This document shows positions 16,491 to 24,433 of a DNA stretch of 64,000 nt, in pieces. Position numbers and translations under genes: made by a program. The stretch's first letter is position 1; each line of letters begins with the position of its first letter. This DNA comes from a virus: positions 186,001 to 250,000 of the IMG/VR virus record IMGVR_UViG_3300031787_000001, one strand, 5' to 3'. Below the pieces are notes generated by a model that saw only the letters and a list, made by a program, of their open reading frames with translations, was not told the origin of the DNA and searched no databases.

Positions 16491-17296
16491 TTACTATTTT
16501 CAGATAAAAATTGATCTATTTCAGATTCAGTTAGTGTGAGACAACTTGATCTTTCACCAAATTGTTCCTTGAATTTTTCTTTTAACTCATTTGGTATTAA
16601 CTTTTTTTCTAATCTCATAGCAACATTACCGTATTCATCTTCGGGTTCGGGTTTTAAGTAGTATAAGATACTAAACTTCGGTTCTTCCAGAACTTTTGCG
16701 GTTGTTACCGATTCGTCAAATACCCCTCTAATCATAACTCCTCTATGACCTTCAGGCACATATTCTTTTGGATTATCTAAAACTTTATCTAATAAATCGT
16801 GTAGGTGTTTCCTAAGTATTGAGTCGGGATCTTCAGTAGATCCCTCCACTTTCCCTAATATTTTATTTATTACATTATCTTGTGCCATTTCTGGTGAAAA
16901 CTCTAAAACAATTTTTTTACTTGGTTCAAGTGTTTGTGAATTATATGTTGTTGGTGTTATAACTGCACCATCCTTAACTGGCGTATGTAATTTATTAGGA
17001 TCGTATATTTTGGGTGTTAATGATACTGATAGTATATAACCAACACCCTTAAATTTTGTTTCATCACCTACTTTATATGTAGGTACGATAACGGTTTTAC
17101 CATTTAATTCAAAAGTGGGTAAGTCCACAAAAACAATATCCGATAATCCTTTGAATTCATCACATTCGAGTAATTTTTGTTTATATGGTTCTAAATTTTT
17201 TGACCCATATAAACAATAATCAGTGATAAATGACCCATCATTTATTGGTTTTGGTCCATCTTTAAAAATTTCGTCTAATAATTCTTTTAATTTCAT
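16487..17296 (-). CDS. hypothetical protein, 269 aa
   Basis: Soluble protein with a short N-terminal helix (MKLKELLDEIFKDG) resembling the putative targeting peptides in this window. The rest is beta-rich (KVGDETKFKGVGYILSVSLTP, RGVMIRGVFDES). It overlaps both neighbours by 4 bases. No family recognised; a virion role is possible. Confidence 0.65.
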   Translation of the reverse strand: MKLKELLDEIFKDGPKPINDGSFITDYCLYGSKNLEPYKQKLLECDEFKGLSDIVFVDLPTFELNGKTVIVPTYKVGDETKFKGVGYILSVSLTPKIYDPNKLHTPVKDGAVITPTTYNSQTLEPSKKIVLEFSPEMAQDNVINKILGKVEGSTEDPDSILRKHLHDLLDKVLDNPKEYVPEGHRGVMIRGVFDESVTTAKVLEEPKFSILYYLKPEPEDEYGNVAMRLEKKLIPNELKEKFKEQFGERSSCLTLTESEIDQFLSENSK

Positions 17297-17493
17297 GTTA
17301 CAATAAACTTTTCGGTATCTTTTATTTTTTTAATAACGTCTTCAACAGTTTCTTCAGTGTATACACTACTACCATCCATAGTATAAACAATAGTCTTTGT
17401 TCCTGCTTTTCTTATTCTTGTGATGAATGTGGGATTAATTAGTTCTTCATCACCGGGGATTTGTACTTTTAATTTAATAAACTTACTTATCAT
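17293..17493 (-). CDS. small beta-sheet protein, FlbD-like in layout
   Basis: 66 residues with the order: strand, Asn-Pro turn (LINPTFITRIR), strand (TKTIVYTMDGS), then an acidic helix (TVEDVIKKIK). This recalls the short FlbD/SwrD flagellar-associated proteins, but the similarity is weak and may reflect a simple common fold. Confidence 0.5.
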   Translation of the reverse strand: MISKFIKLKVQIPGDEELINPTFITRIRKAGTKTIVYTMDGSSVYTEETVEDVIKKIKDTEKFIVT

Positions 17494-17684
17494 CTTTGTT
17501 CAATTATATATTTTCCTTTAATGTATACATTTTTTTTATCAATGTCAATAAATTTAATTCCGTCGGAAGTTATTTCAAATTTATCTGTTCTGTATCTATG
17601 ACTATCTTGATATATCACAATATTGTATTTTTTCATTCTATCCTCATCTTTAATGATTGCATAAACTAAAAATGAAATTAACAC
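17490..17684 (-). CDS. short membrane-proximal hypothetical protein
   Basis: 64 residues, first 11 hydrophobic (MLISFLVYAII) and the rest beta-rich (KYNIVIYQDSHRYRTD, NVYIKGKYIIEQR). The first Met may be wrong, since a Met at residue 17 (MKKYNIV) would give a soluble 48-residue protein. No family recognised. Confidence 0.45.
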   Translation of the reverse strand: MLISFLVYAIIKDEDRMKKYNIVIYQDSHRYRTDKFEITSDGIKFIDIDKKNVYIKGKYIIEQR

Positions 17685-17721
17685 AGAAAAAGATAATCCT
17701 AAAATTATTTTTTGAAGTTTG

Positions 17722-18117
17722 TCATCTTAATTTTTTTACGTAATATCTAATGTTTATCTTGTCATTGAACCAAGTGACGGACAACATGCTTTCACCATCT
17801 TTGAAATCAACAACATGTATGGTGCATTTAGTTTCTGTGACAAACTCGTAACCGTCATATGAGTTTCCCTTGAAAGTGTTCCCGGATATATCCACAGATT
17901 CATCATCAACTAAAAAATAAGCATCTTCTTTTGCCCTAATGTGTATAAATCTTTTATAGATGTGTATTGGTATATCAATATCTTCATTTGTTGAGTTTAA
18001 TTTCCAAGTGTTATTTTGTAAGTTATAGATCTCTGTTCTGTAAGCACTGTATTTTGATTGAGAGAATGTTGCAATTGTAATTAACAATCCGATAATTAGT
18101 GTTGTGATTTTTTTCAT
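17722..18117 (-). CDS. secreted hypothetical protein, 131 aa
   Basis: Classical signal peptide (MKKITTLIIGLLITIATFSQS) with likely cleavage after residue 19, then a beta-rich domain of about 110 residues. The composition and signal peptide resemble Bacteroidota periplasmic proteins, so it may act in the host periplasm. No family recognised. Confidence 0.6.
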   Translation of the reverse strand: MKKITTLIIGLLITIATFSQSKYSAYRTEIYNLQNNTWKLNSTNEDIDIPIHIYKRFIHIRAKEDAYFLVDDESVDISGNTFKGNSYDGYEFVTETKCTIHVVDFKDGESMLSVTWFNDKINIRYYVKKLR

Positions 18118-18128
18118 TTTATTTTTTT

Positions 18129-18362
18129 TTATTTGTTATTATAATTGTTTTGATAAATCCATAAATGATTATAACAATTCAGTATGGTTAATTCAATTTG
18201 AAATGCCGGTGAATGGTCGTCCTCGTATCTATCGCAATTAATGTTAAGTCTAAAGAATGTTATTCCGTCTTTAAATGATCTGGTAATGGCGAATAATTGA
18301 GTTTCCCAATATATTCTTTTTTTCTTAAATAATGTTCCGTGATTAATAATACCTATATTCAT
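18129..18362 (-). CDS. hypothetical protein, 77 aa
   Basis: Small protein with two aromatic segments (YWETQLFAI, LWIYQNNYN). It sits 2 bases below the thymidylate synthase gene and is probably co-transcribed with it. No family recognised. Confidence 0.55.
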   Translation of the reverse strand: MNIGIINHGTLFKKKRIYWETQLFAITRSFKDGITFFRLNINCDRYEDDHSPAFQIELTILNCYNHLWIYQNNYNNK

Positions 18363-18364
18363 GT

Positions 18365-19522
18365 TTAGTTACTTAACGGCATCCGTATTGTTGGATGACT
18401 TTGATAGTTTTCAATTACAAAATCAGTATTATCTAAATGAGTTATAAGTGATAGATCTTCAGATAACGATCTATAGAACTCATCTGTCTTCATATGTTTT
18501 AATGTTGGTAGTTTATATGGTTTTCTTGTTATCTGTTCTTTAACACCATCAATTTGATTATTATAGATATGACAATCACCAAGATTACCAATTATTTCTT
18601 CAGGAACCATATTAACTGCCTTGGCAATGATTTCCAATAATAATCCATATGATGCTATATTGAACGGAAGACCCAATGGAACGTCAACACTGCGTTGATT
18701 CCACATTAGAGAGATTGCTCGTTTAGGTACACCTAATTTATCTAGATTTTCATTAGTTGCCAACTCAAATAACAAATCTAATTTATCTTCGGTTATGTAT
18801 TTTTTATGAATATCGTATCTTTCTTCATAACCCAACTCTCTCGTATAAACTTGAAATCCGTAATGACAGGGTGGAAGAACCATTTGATCCAACTCACCTA
18901 CATTCCAAGCATTAACCATTAACCTGCGACTATCAGGATTCGTTTTGAGTTCGGAGATTAGGTTTGCGATTTGGTCAACTTGTGTTAAATAATGACTATG
19001 TATTCCATTGAAACCAGTAAATAGGTATGTTTTATTATTACCACTTTGACCTGTATTTGGTTCTAATTTAGTCCAACTTCTCCACTGCTTTCCGTAGATG
19101 GAACCGAGTTCACCCCACTTCTTAGCAAACTCATCATCGGTTTTAATTTTGTTGATGAATTCTTCTTTGATTAAAAATCCATTACTTATTGATAAATCAT
19201 CATTAACAATATCTCTATTGTTGTATGGATTGTATTCATTTAAGTACCTCTTATAAGCGTCCCCGTCCCAAATGTGACAATCATTGTCTACAAGGTATTT
19301 GATGTTTGTCTCTCCTCTCAAAAACCACAGGAGTTCAGTTATGATACCTTTGGTATACATTTTCTTTGTAGTTAATAATGGGAATCCTTCTTCCATTCTA
19401 TGAACTATCTTCCAACCGAATACAGATCTAGTACCTGTTCCAGTTCTGTCACTTTTATTATTACCAAACACTAATATGTGTTCAAGTAGTTCTTTGTATT
19501 GCCTATCTATATTATTGCTCAT
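18365..19522 (-). CDS. thyA: thymidylate synthase
   Basis: Converts dUMP to dTMP using methylene-tetrahydrofolate. Canonical ThyA motifs occur in order: DRTGTGT with Arg26 (phosphate binding), PLLTTKK, ELLWFLRG, WDGDAY, LGSIYGKQWR, the catalytic LPPCHYGFQ (Cys219), RSVDVPLGLPFNIASY, and LGDCHIYNNQ. At 385 residues it is about 120 longer than the bacterial enzyme. The extra length lies in loops at about 96-125, 150-178 and 227-260. It feeds phage DNA synthesis. Confidence 0.97.
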   Translation of the reverse strand: MSNNIDRQYKELLEHILVFGNNKSDRTGTGTRSVFGWKIVHRMEEGFPLLTTKKMYTKGIITELLWFLRGETNIKYLVDNDCHIWDGDAYKRYLNEYNPYNNRDIVNDDLSISNGFLIKEEFINKIKTDDEFAKKWGELGSIYGKQWRSWTKLEPNTGQSGNNKTYLFTGFNGIHSHYLTQVDQIANLISELKTNPDSRRLMVNAWNVGELDQMVLPPCHYGFQVYTRELGYEERYDIHKKYITEDKLDLLFELATNENLDKLGVPKRAISLMWNQRSVDVPLGLPFNIASYGLLLEIIAKAVNMVPEEIIGNLGDCHIYNNQIDGVKEQITRKPYKLPTLKHMKTDEFYRSLSEDLSLITHLDNTDFVIENYQSHPTIRMPLSN

Positions 19523-19526
19523 AAAT

Positions 19527-19688
19527 TTATCTATAAATGTTTATCAATGTTACAACGAATATTATCAAAGACATTATCGCAAAACAAAATGCAACAAAAC
19601 TACCTTTCTCTTGACTTTTAATAAATCTTGGGAGTATGTCGGCAAGAGCTAAAAAAATGTATCCAATACTTAAAGCAATTAAATTCAT
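19527..19688 (-). CDS. small two-helix membrane protein, 53 aa
   Basis: ATG frame on the minus strand just upstream of thyA. It has two hydrophobic helices (residues 4-20 and 32-50) separated by a charged loop (PRFIKSQEKGS). It ends 5 bases before the thyA start and is 2 bases below the next small gene, so the group is probably one transcript. Too short for the usual length cut-off. Confidence 0.5.
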   Translation of the reverse strand: MNLIALSIGYIFLALADILPRFIKSQEKGSFVAFCFAIMSLIIFVVTLINIYR

Positions 19689-19690
19689 AT

Positions 19691-19789
19691 TTACTTTATT
19701 TTTCTAATTTGTTTTTCAATATCAATAATACCAAATATACAAATACCTATTAGTAATCCAAAAACTCCACCGATAATTAATTCTACCAT
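19691..19789 (-). CDS. small single-pass membrane protein, 32 aa
   Basis: ATG frame of 33 codons with one Gly-rich hydrophobic helix (ELIIGGVFGLLIGICIFGII) and a basic C-terminus (EKQIRKIK). It fills the gap between two other genes with 1-2 base spacings, which argues for a real micro-protein, although the length makes chance possible. Confidence 0.42.
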   Translation of the reverse strand: MVELIIGGVFGLLIGICIFGIIDIEKQIRKIK

Positions 19790-19790
19790 A

Positions 19791-20255
19791 TTATTTTCTA
19801 ATTAATGTATTATATTTTTGTTTAACACTTGATCCTATTGGTAATGCCTGTCCCTCTTCATCTATTCTAACAAAAGTAATGTGTACACGTAAACAGACAA
19901 CTTCCGCCTCACTCCTAACATTATATTTTCTCATTTCTATTATAATGTTTATAGATGTGTTACCAATACTTTCGATACCACAATAAGTTTTGATTACGTT
20001 ACCAACTTTAATTGGTGCAAGAAATTCTGCATTTAAACTTCTTGTGACAACTAATGGTGTGTCACATATTTCAGCCGCAAAAACCGCCGCAATCTCATCA
20101 ATGTGTGAAAGAAGAATACCTCCAAAAGCATTATTATGAACACCAAGGTCTTTCGTCATGCAAATCCAAGTGGATCTCATAACCATACCCTTACTTCTTA
20201 AAATCTCAACGTTGTTGTCAATAATTTCTTTTTTACTTAAAGGCATATTAAACAA
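19791..20255 (-). CDS. acyl-CoA thioesterase, hotdog fold (YciA-like)
   Basis: The YciA/ACOT-type hotdog core is visible: KDLGVHNNAFGGILLSHIDEIAAVFAAE, with the Asn/Gly turn and catalytic Asp on the long hot-dog helix, then VVTRSLNAEFLAPIKVGNVIK and a final strand VVCLRVHITFVRID. This family hydrolyses acyl-CoA. A second start (MPLSKKE) three residues in is equally possible. Such genes are unusual in phages; a role in remodelling host lipids or acyl modifiers is inference. Confidence 0.85.
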   Translation of the reverse strand: MFNMPLSKKEIIDNNVEILRSKGMVMRSTWICMTKDLGVHNNAFGGILLSHIDEIAAVFAAEICDTPLVVTRSLNAEFLAPIKVGNVIKTYCGIESIGNTSINIIIEMRKYNVRSEAEVVCLRVHITFVRIDEEGQALPIGSSVKQKYNTLIRK

Positions 20256-20493
20256 TTAGATCATCTAAATTAATTCCACGTTCATTCATTTCTTCCCACA
20301 ACTTATCAAATACTTTATCTACAGCCTCATAAGCGTCCAACTTATTAAATTCAATTTGATTGTGAATACTTTTTTTAGTGTTATGTGCCATTTCCCATAA
20401 CACTAATGCCATGTCTAATGATTTTACCGCCCTAAGATGTGCCATTGAATCGTCATGGTCATTTAAATCAAATTCTAATATTCCTTTAGCCAT
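20248..20493 (-). CDS. hypothetical helical protein, 81 aa
   Basis: Acidic helical protein (MAKGILEFDLNDHDDSMAHL at the start, KLWEEMNERGINLDDLI at the end). It overlaps the thioesterase start by 8 bases. No family recognised. Confidence 0.6.
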   Translation of the reverse strand: MAKGILEFDLNDHDDSMAHLRAVKSLDMALVLWEMAHNTKKSIHNQIEFNKLDAYEAVDKVFDKLWEEMNERGINLDDLIV

Positions 20494-20494
20494 A

Positions 20495-20695
20495 TTAATA
20501 TCCTTCTTGTATTTGAAATCCGATCATTATTGTAAACCATCTGATTGTTATCCCCCACGCGGGAGTGTAAACCCCCGTTTCTAAAAAAGTATTTTTATCA
20601 TAATAAAAAACAATCGTAGGAATTATAAACCAATGATGTTTCTTTTTATATATAAAGAAATCTTTTAGATATATTTTTTTAGTTTTCTTTAACAT
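20495..20695 (-). CDS. small membrane-associated hypothetical protein
   Basis: 66 residues: a basic N-terminus (MLKKTKKIYLKDFFIYKKKHH), a hydrophobic segment (WFIIPTIVFYY) and an aromatic C-terminal half. It overlaps the upstream gene by 17 bases. No family recognised. Confidence 0.5.
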   Translation of the reverse strand: MLKKTKKIYLKDFFIYKKKHHWFIIPTIVFYYDKNTFLETGVYTPAWGITIRWFTIMIGFQIQEGY

Positions 20696-20894
20696 CTTGT
20701 TGTTTACTTTTTAACTTATTCAAACACTCATATATAATATGGGATTCTTCGAATGAAAATAAACCATTTTTAAGTGAAAAAAGTAGAGCCATTTCAATTA
20801 ATTTAATTGCATTCTCATCATTAATTGTTTCAACAAAATTGTTGAATTGTTCTCTACTTTCAAATTGAACTAAGCCACCAAATATTGTATCCAT
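20679..20894 (-). CDS. hypothetical helical protein, 71 aa
   Basis: Helical protein (FNNFVETINDENAIKLIEMALLFSL, then HIIYECLNKLKSKQQD). No family recognised. It is the first gene of a minus-strand series facing away from the DUF192 gene, so a promoter should lie in 20895-20953, although no clear box was found there. Confidence 0.55.
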   Translation of the reverse strand: MDTIFGGLVQFESREQFNNFVETINDENAIKLIEMALLFSLKNGLFSFEESHIIYECLNKLKSKQQDVKEN

Positions 20895-20953
20895 TTTATC
20901 AGTTTTTATAATAATACAAAAATTATTTGAAATAACAAAATAATTATAGATAT

Positions 20954-21313
20954 ATGTCAGTAAGAATTAATAATCAATTGTTCCCGGCCGAGTACGTGTC
21001 CACACCTGAACAAATCGAAAAAGGTATGATGGGTCGTGAGTCACTTAATGGTTGTATGGTTTTCAAAATGAAAAAGGGTCACCATACTTTTTGGATGAAA
21101 AAATGTAAAATTCCGTTAGATATTGTATTCGTACTAAACAATAGGATTAGTAAAATACATAGAGATTGTCAACCATGTGAGGGTGAATGTCCTGAAAGAT
21201 ATTCAGGAATTGGTGATCATGTTATCGAATTTCCTGCGGGAACCACTAAAGATTGGAAAGAGACTGATCGAGTATCAATGTATCTTGGGACACCTCAGAA
21301 CCCTGTTCGTTAA
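20954..21313 (+). CDS. DUF192 family protein
   Basis: 119 residues spanning the DUF192 (COG1430) core: TPEQIEKGMMGRESL, GCMVFKMKKG, TFWMKKCKIPLDIVFV, then ISKIHRDCQPC and HVIEFPAGT. Bacterial members often have signal peptides; this one does not and is probably cytoplasmic. Two Cys pairs (CQPCEGEC) are unusual. Its last 68 bases overlap the end of the convergent methyltransferase gene. Function of the family is not established. Confidence 0.85.
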   Translation: MSVRINNQLFPAEYVSTPEQIEKGMMGRESLNGCMVFKMKKGHHTFWMKKCKIPLDIVFVLNNRISKIHRDCQPCEGECPERYSGIGDHVIEFPAGTTKDWKETDRVSMYLGTPQNPVR

Positions 21314-21962
21314 TTAATTTTACATTATAATCTACTTTAGGTTTTACTTTTTCAAAAACCCAAAAATAACTGTGGTATTTTCTTGCGTGTTCTTGTTTAG
21401 TCCATTTAGATCCAAAACTGTTAATTCTCATTTTAGCAAGTAAAATAAACAAATCCTTTGGATAAAATCCCATTTCCATTGCCATATTCATAACCATAAC
21501 ATGACTAAAATGATTTTTACCGCCAGATACCGTATCTTGACATTTCATAATAACATAACCACCTTTTTTACAAACTCTATACAATTCTTTTAATGAATTA
21601 TAATAATTTGATTTAAGATGATTAAAAGTTTCATAACCCTCAAATCTTTTTGCAATTATTGAACTACCTTCTTTATTATTTCTATACGTTTTACCGACAA
21701 CCACAAATGGTGGATCGTACATTATACTTGACATTGAGTCACTTTCGAATGGTAAATTCTCTGAACTAGCATTTATTACAGTATCGTTAATAGGATATAT
21801 ATCTGATTTTAATTTTGGTTGTGATAAGTCTTTCCAAAAAGAACCTTTAGAATATGTACAATCTAAATCAAATTGTTCAATACCATACAATTCCATTATA
21901 TTAGTTATAACTTCAAAATTTGAAGAATATACACTTTTTACGGGTTTAAAATCTTTTTCCAT
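21246..21962 (-). CDS. putative DNA methyltransferase (N4/N6 type)
   Basis: 238 residues with the amino-methyltransferase motif IV DPPF (IMYDPPFVVVG, about residues 85-90). It is followed by the SAM-fold strand order KELYRVCKKGGYVIMKCQDTV and HSYFWVFEK. The classic FxGxG motif is not obvious in the N-terminal half, so a permuted or minimal enzyme is possible. It has a well-formed promoter upstream and may protect phage DNA from host restriction. Confidence 0.7.
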   Translation of the reverse strand: MEKDFKPVKSVYSSNFEVITNIMELYGIEQFDLDCTYSKGSFWKDLSQPKLKSDIYPINDTVINASSENLPFESDSMSSIMYDPPFVVVGKTYRNNKEGSSIIAKRFEGYETFNHLKSNYYNSLKELYRVCKKGGYVIMKCQDTVSGGKNHFSHVMVMNMAMEMGFYPKDLFILLAKMRINSFGSKWTKQEHARKYHSYFWVFEKVKPKVDYNVKLINEQGSEVSQDTLILDQSLSNL

Positions 21963-21991
21963 TTACTTTTTTAAATTTTTAGAATATGTTA

Positions 21992-22023
21992 CAAACATAG
22001 GTATTTAAAACCAATAAACCAAA
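21992..22023 (-). promoter_or_regulatory. Bacteroidota-type promoter
   Basis: Minus-strand TTTG (22023-22020), 20-base spacer, TATGTTTG (21999-21992), 29 bases before the methyltransferase ATG at 21962. Full match to the TTTG-N19/20-TAnnTTTG pattern. Confidence 0.62.
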
Positions 22024-22047
22024 TATTTATTAAAAAACATTATTATC

Positions 22048-22221
22048 ATGGGATGCGGATGTAAAAAAAACAGACCAGTACAACAACCTCAACCTCAAGT
22101 ACAGGTTCAGGTGCAAGAATCAACAACTAATCAACCAAATCAATCTGGTGTTCAATTAACTGAAGAACAACAAAAACAAGTTGATGTCATCATGGATAAA
22201 TTAAAACAATTGAACTCATAA
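22048..22221 (+). CDS. small Cys/Gln-rich protein, 57 aa
   Basis: The ATG frame starts MGCGCKKNRP, followed by a Gln/Pro/Val repeat (QPQPQVQVQVQ) and a C-terminal amphipathic helix (TEEQQKQVDVIMDKLKQL). Tight Cys-Gly-Cys at the N-terminus suggests metal binding or acylation. A good terminator follows on the same strand, so it looks like a single-gene unit divergent from the methyltransferase. Confidence 0.6.
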   Translation: MGCGCKKNRPVQQPQPQVQVQVQESTTNQPNQSGVQLTEEQQKQVDVIMDKLKQLNS

Positions 22222-22256
22222 TATCGGACAACTAAAAATTGTCCGATATATTTTTG
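22220..22256 (+). terminator. rho-independent terminator
   Basis: Stem TATCGGACAA / TTGTCCGATA with a 7-base loop, then ATATTTTT. It follows the 57-residue gene. Confidence 0.8.
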
Positions 22257-22267
22257 AATAAAAAGTA

Positions 22268-22275
22268 TATAAATA
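22268..22275 (+). promoter_or_regulatory. T4-type late promoter box
   Basis: Exact TATAAATA, 7 bases before the ATG at 22283 and just after the terminator of the previous gene. Confidence 0.45.
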
Positions 22276-22282
22276 TATAAAT

Positions 22283-22480
22283 ATGATAGATAAAGTAAAA
22301 TTAACCAGTGTAAACATTTTAGATGATGTATACAAAAAATTTAAAATAGAAACTGTTAATGATGAGATTAATTTACAAAAATTAGTTAATAGATCGTTAG
22401 ATTTATACAATAATGACGAACAATTTAGAGAAAAAATAATAAATCATTTAAATTTAAAAAATAAAAACACTAAATTTTGA
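22283..22480 (+). CDS. ribbon-helix-helix-like small protein
   Basis: 65 residues: a short N-terminal strand (KVKLTSVNILDDVYKKF) then two helices (NLQKLVNRSLDLYNN, EKIINHL), consistent with a ribbon-helix-helix repressor of Arc/MetJ type. The pattern is short and the call is tentative. It sits directly before the glycan cassette and could regulate it. Confidence 0.5.
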   Translation: MIDKVKLTSVNILDDVYKKFKIETVNDEINLQKLVNRSLDLYNNDEQFREKIINHLNLKNKNTKF

Positions 22481-22498
22481 TTTAGGTTTTTTTTTGTT
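22466..22498 (+). terminator. weak terminator-like hairpin
   Basis: Stem CTAAA / TTTAG with loop TTTTGA, followed by a long T run. The short A/T stem makes it marginal. Confidence 0.35.
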
Positions 22499-22520
22499 TA
22501 CATTTATCAAAAAACATTAA

Positions 22521-24038
22521 ATGATTACTGTAATTTATTCCACACATAAAGACCAAGAGTACAATAAAAATTTTAAAAGTCATATTGAAAATACAATTGG
22601 TGTAAAAGATTACCAAATTCTTGAGTATAAAAATGATAATGAATTTGGATTATCTGAAATTTATAATAAAGGAATATCCGAATCAATACATGATATTGTT
22701 GTTTGTTGTCACAATGACATAAAATTAGAAAATAATTGGGGTAGGAGATTGATGCTGGACTTTGTCAATAATCCTGAATATGGTATCATTGGTAAAGCCG
22801 GTTCTTGTTATTTTCCCGAATCAGGAATCTATTGGGAAAGAATGAATGAAACAATGGTCGGTCAGGTATATCATCATCCGAAAGACTTTACAAAATGGTT
22901 AAGTAAATATTCCGCAAAAGTACCCTATTTAATTCCCGTTGTAACAATTGATGGTTTATTTATTTCATTTGATAAAACAAAAATTAAACATCAATTTGAC
23001 GAATCAATTGGGAAATTTCACTTTTATGATCATGGATTTTGTGTGCCAAATTATTTAGATGGAGTTAAAATTGGTGTTACGTCTTCATTTGAAATAACAC
23101 ACCAATCTGTTGGTGTACCCAATGAAGAATTTTATTTATCAAAAGATAAGTTTGTTGAAAAATATAAAACAAAATTACCGATAGATTTGAAGCCAGAAAA
23201 AGTTTATGTTCCTAAATTAGACATTAAAATATCTAAAAGTTTCGGTAAAGTTGCGGTTATTATCCCAACTAAAAATAAAGTTGATTTACTTTTCAATTGT
23301 TTAAATTCATTTATTAAAAATTGTACTCAGTCAAACTACGAAATTTTTATTGCAGACACGGGATCAGATGAAGATGAAAAAAATAAAATAAAAGATTATA
23401 TTAAAAATAACGAAGAGAGTATTAAAATAAATTTAATTGAATATGATTATTACAACTTTGCAAAAATAAATAATGATGTTGTAAAAAATCATGTTAGTGA
23501 TGAATTTAAATTTATACTATTCTGTAATAACGATATTGTTCTTTTAAATAATGTAATTGATGGAATGATGGATGTCTTTAAAAGAAATCCTAAAACGGGG
23601 ACTGTTGGGGCTAGATTACATTACGGGGATAACACAATTCAACATGAAGGAATTGTCAGTGTTTTAAATAGCGAAAATGTATTTGGTGTTACACACATGG
23701 GTTTAAGAAGTTATTATAGTAAACAAATCAACCCAATGAAAGTATGTGGTAACACAGGTGCTCTTTTAATGATAAGAAAAAATGTATTTGAAAAGTGTGG
23801 TTATTTTAATGAAAATTATATTTCTTGTTTCGAGGATGTTGAATTGAATTACAAATGTTTAATTAATAATTTTGAAAATTATTATGATGGTAACTTAGTT
23901 GCCTATCATTTTGAGAGTCAATCCAGAAATGAAGATCCAAAAAACATGGAAAAATTACAACAGGATTACATAAATAATCTAGCACCATTTGTTCAAAGTA
24001 ATTTTGAGAAATTATCTAAATGGTTTGTTAGAATCTAA
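22521..24038 (+). CDS. two-domain glycosyltransferase
   Basis: 505 residues. The N-terminal domain (about 1-210) has a GT-A-like core with CCHNDIKLENNWG as the metal-binding turn. The C-terminal domain (about 243-470) is a GT2 enzyme: VAVIIPTKNKVDLLFNCL, ILFCNNDIVLL (DxD-equivalent), CGNTGALLMIRKNVF and CFEDVELNYKC. It faces the minus-strand cassette and overlaps its last gene by 4 bases. It probably transfers sugars onto a surface glycan or a virion or host protein; the acceptor is unknown. Confidence 0.85.
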   Translation: MITVIYSTHKDQEYNKNFKSHIENTIGVKDYQILEYKNDNEFGLSEIYNKGISESIHDIVVCCHNDIKLENNWGRRLMLDFVNNPEYGIIGKAGSCYFPESGIYWERMNETMVGQVYHHPKDFTKWLSKYSAKVPYLIPVVTIDGLFISFDKTKIKHQFDESIGKFHFYDHGFCVPNYLDGVKIGVTSSFEITHQSVGVPNEEFYLSKDKFVEKYKTKLPIDLKPEKVYVPKLDIKISKSFGKVAVIIPTKNKVDLLFNCLNSFIKNCTQSNYEIFIADTGSDEDEKNKIKDYIKNNEESIKINLIEYDYYNFAKINNDVVKNHVSDEFKFILFCNNDIVLLNNVIDGMMDVFKRNPKTGTVGARLHYGDNTIQHEGIVSVLNSENVFGVTHMGLRSYYSKQINPMKVCGNTGALLMIRKNVFEKCGYFNENYISCFEDVELNYKCLINNFENYYDGNLVAYHFESQSRNEDPKNMEKLQQDYINNLAPFVQSNFEKLSKWFVRI

Positions 24039-24433
24039 ATATCTTTACTAATTGTTATATCTAAAAATTTATTAAAGTCTAAAATATAGTCATTTATATC
24101 ATAGTTTGTTGAACAAACAACTAATATTTCACTATTTTCTGTCAAAAATTTTTGTGAGTCCCAAATTAGTTCAGGTACTAATATTTGTTGACCAATTTCA
24201 AGTCTATATGTTTTTTCCGATTCACCATCATGTAATATAACATCAACAGAACCATTCACACAAATTATTAATTGTTTCGTTTCATGATGTGCATGATTAC
24301 CTCTAATCTCATTAATTGGTACATTGTTTACTAAAAAGACTCTCTTGGGAATAAAGGGGAGATTGTGAAATTCAATTGGTATTAACAATCCTCTTTCATC
24401 ATTAAACACATTAATATTCTCAATTTTACGCAT
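24035..24433 (-). CDS. sugar 3,4-ketoisomerase, FdtA/WxcM-like cupin
   Basis: 132 residues forming the FdtA/QdtA cupin: FNDERGLLIPIE, KRVFLVNNVPINEIRGNHAHHETKQLIIC (the RG.HAH motif holding the catalytic His pair), GSVDVILHDG and LVPELIWDSQKFL. The family converts dTDP-4-keto-6-deoxyglucose to the 3-keto isomer. It overlaps the aminotransferase gene by 8 bases, matching the usual FdtA-FdtB pairing. Confidence 0.9.
   Translation of the reverse strand: MRKIENINVFNDERGLLIPIEFHNLPFIPKRVFLVNNVPINEIRGNHAHHETKQLIICVNGSVDVILHDGESEKTYRLEIGQQILVPELIWDSQKFLTENSEILVVCSTNYDINDYILDFNKFLDITISKDI

Noticed and set aside
17293-17493. Flagellar FlbD-like assignment as a functional call
   Set aside because: Resemblance is to a short generic strand-strand-helix pattern; no specific conserved residues were matched.
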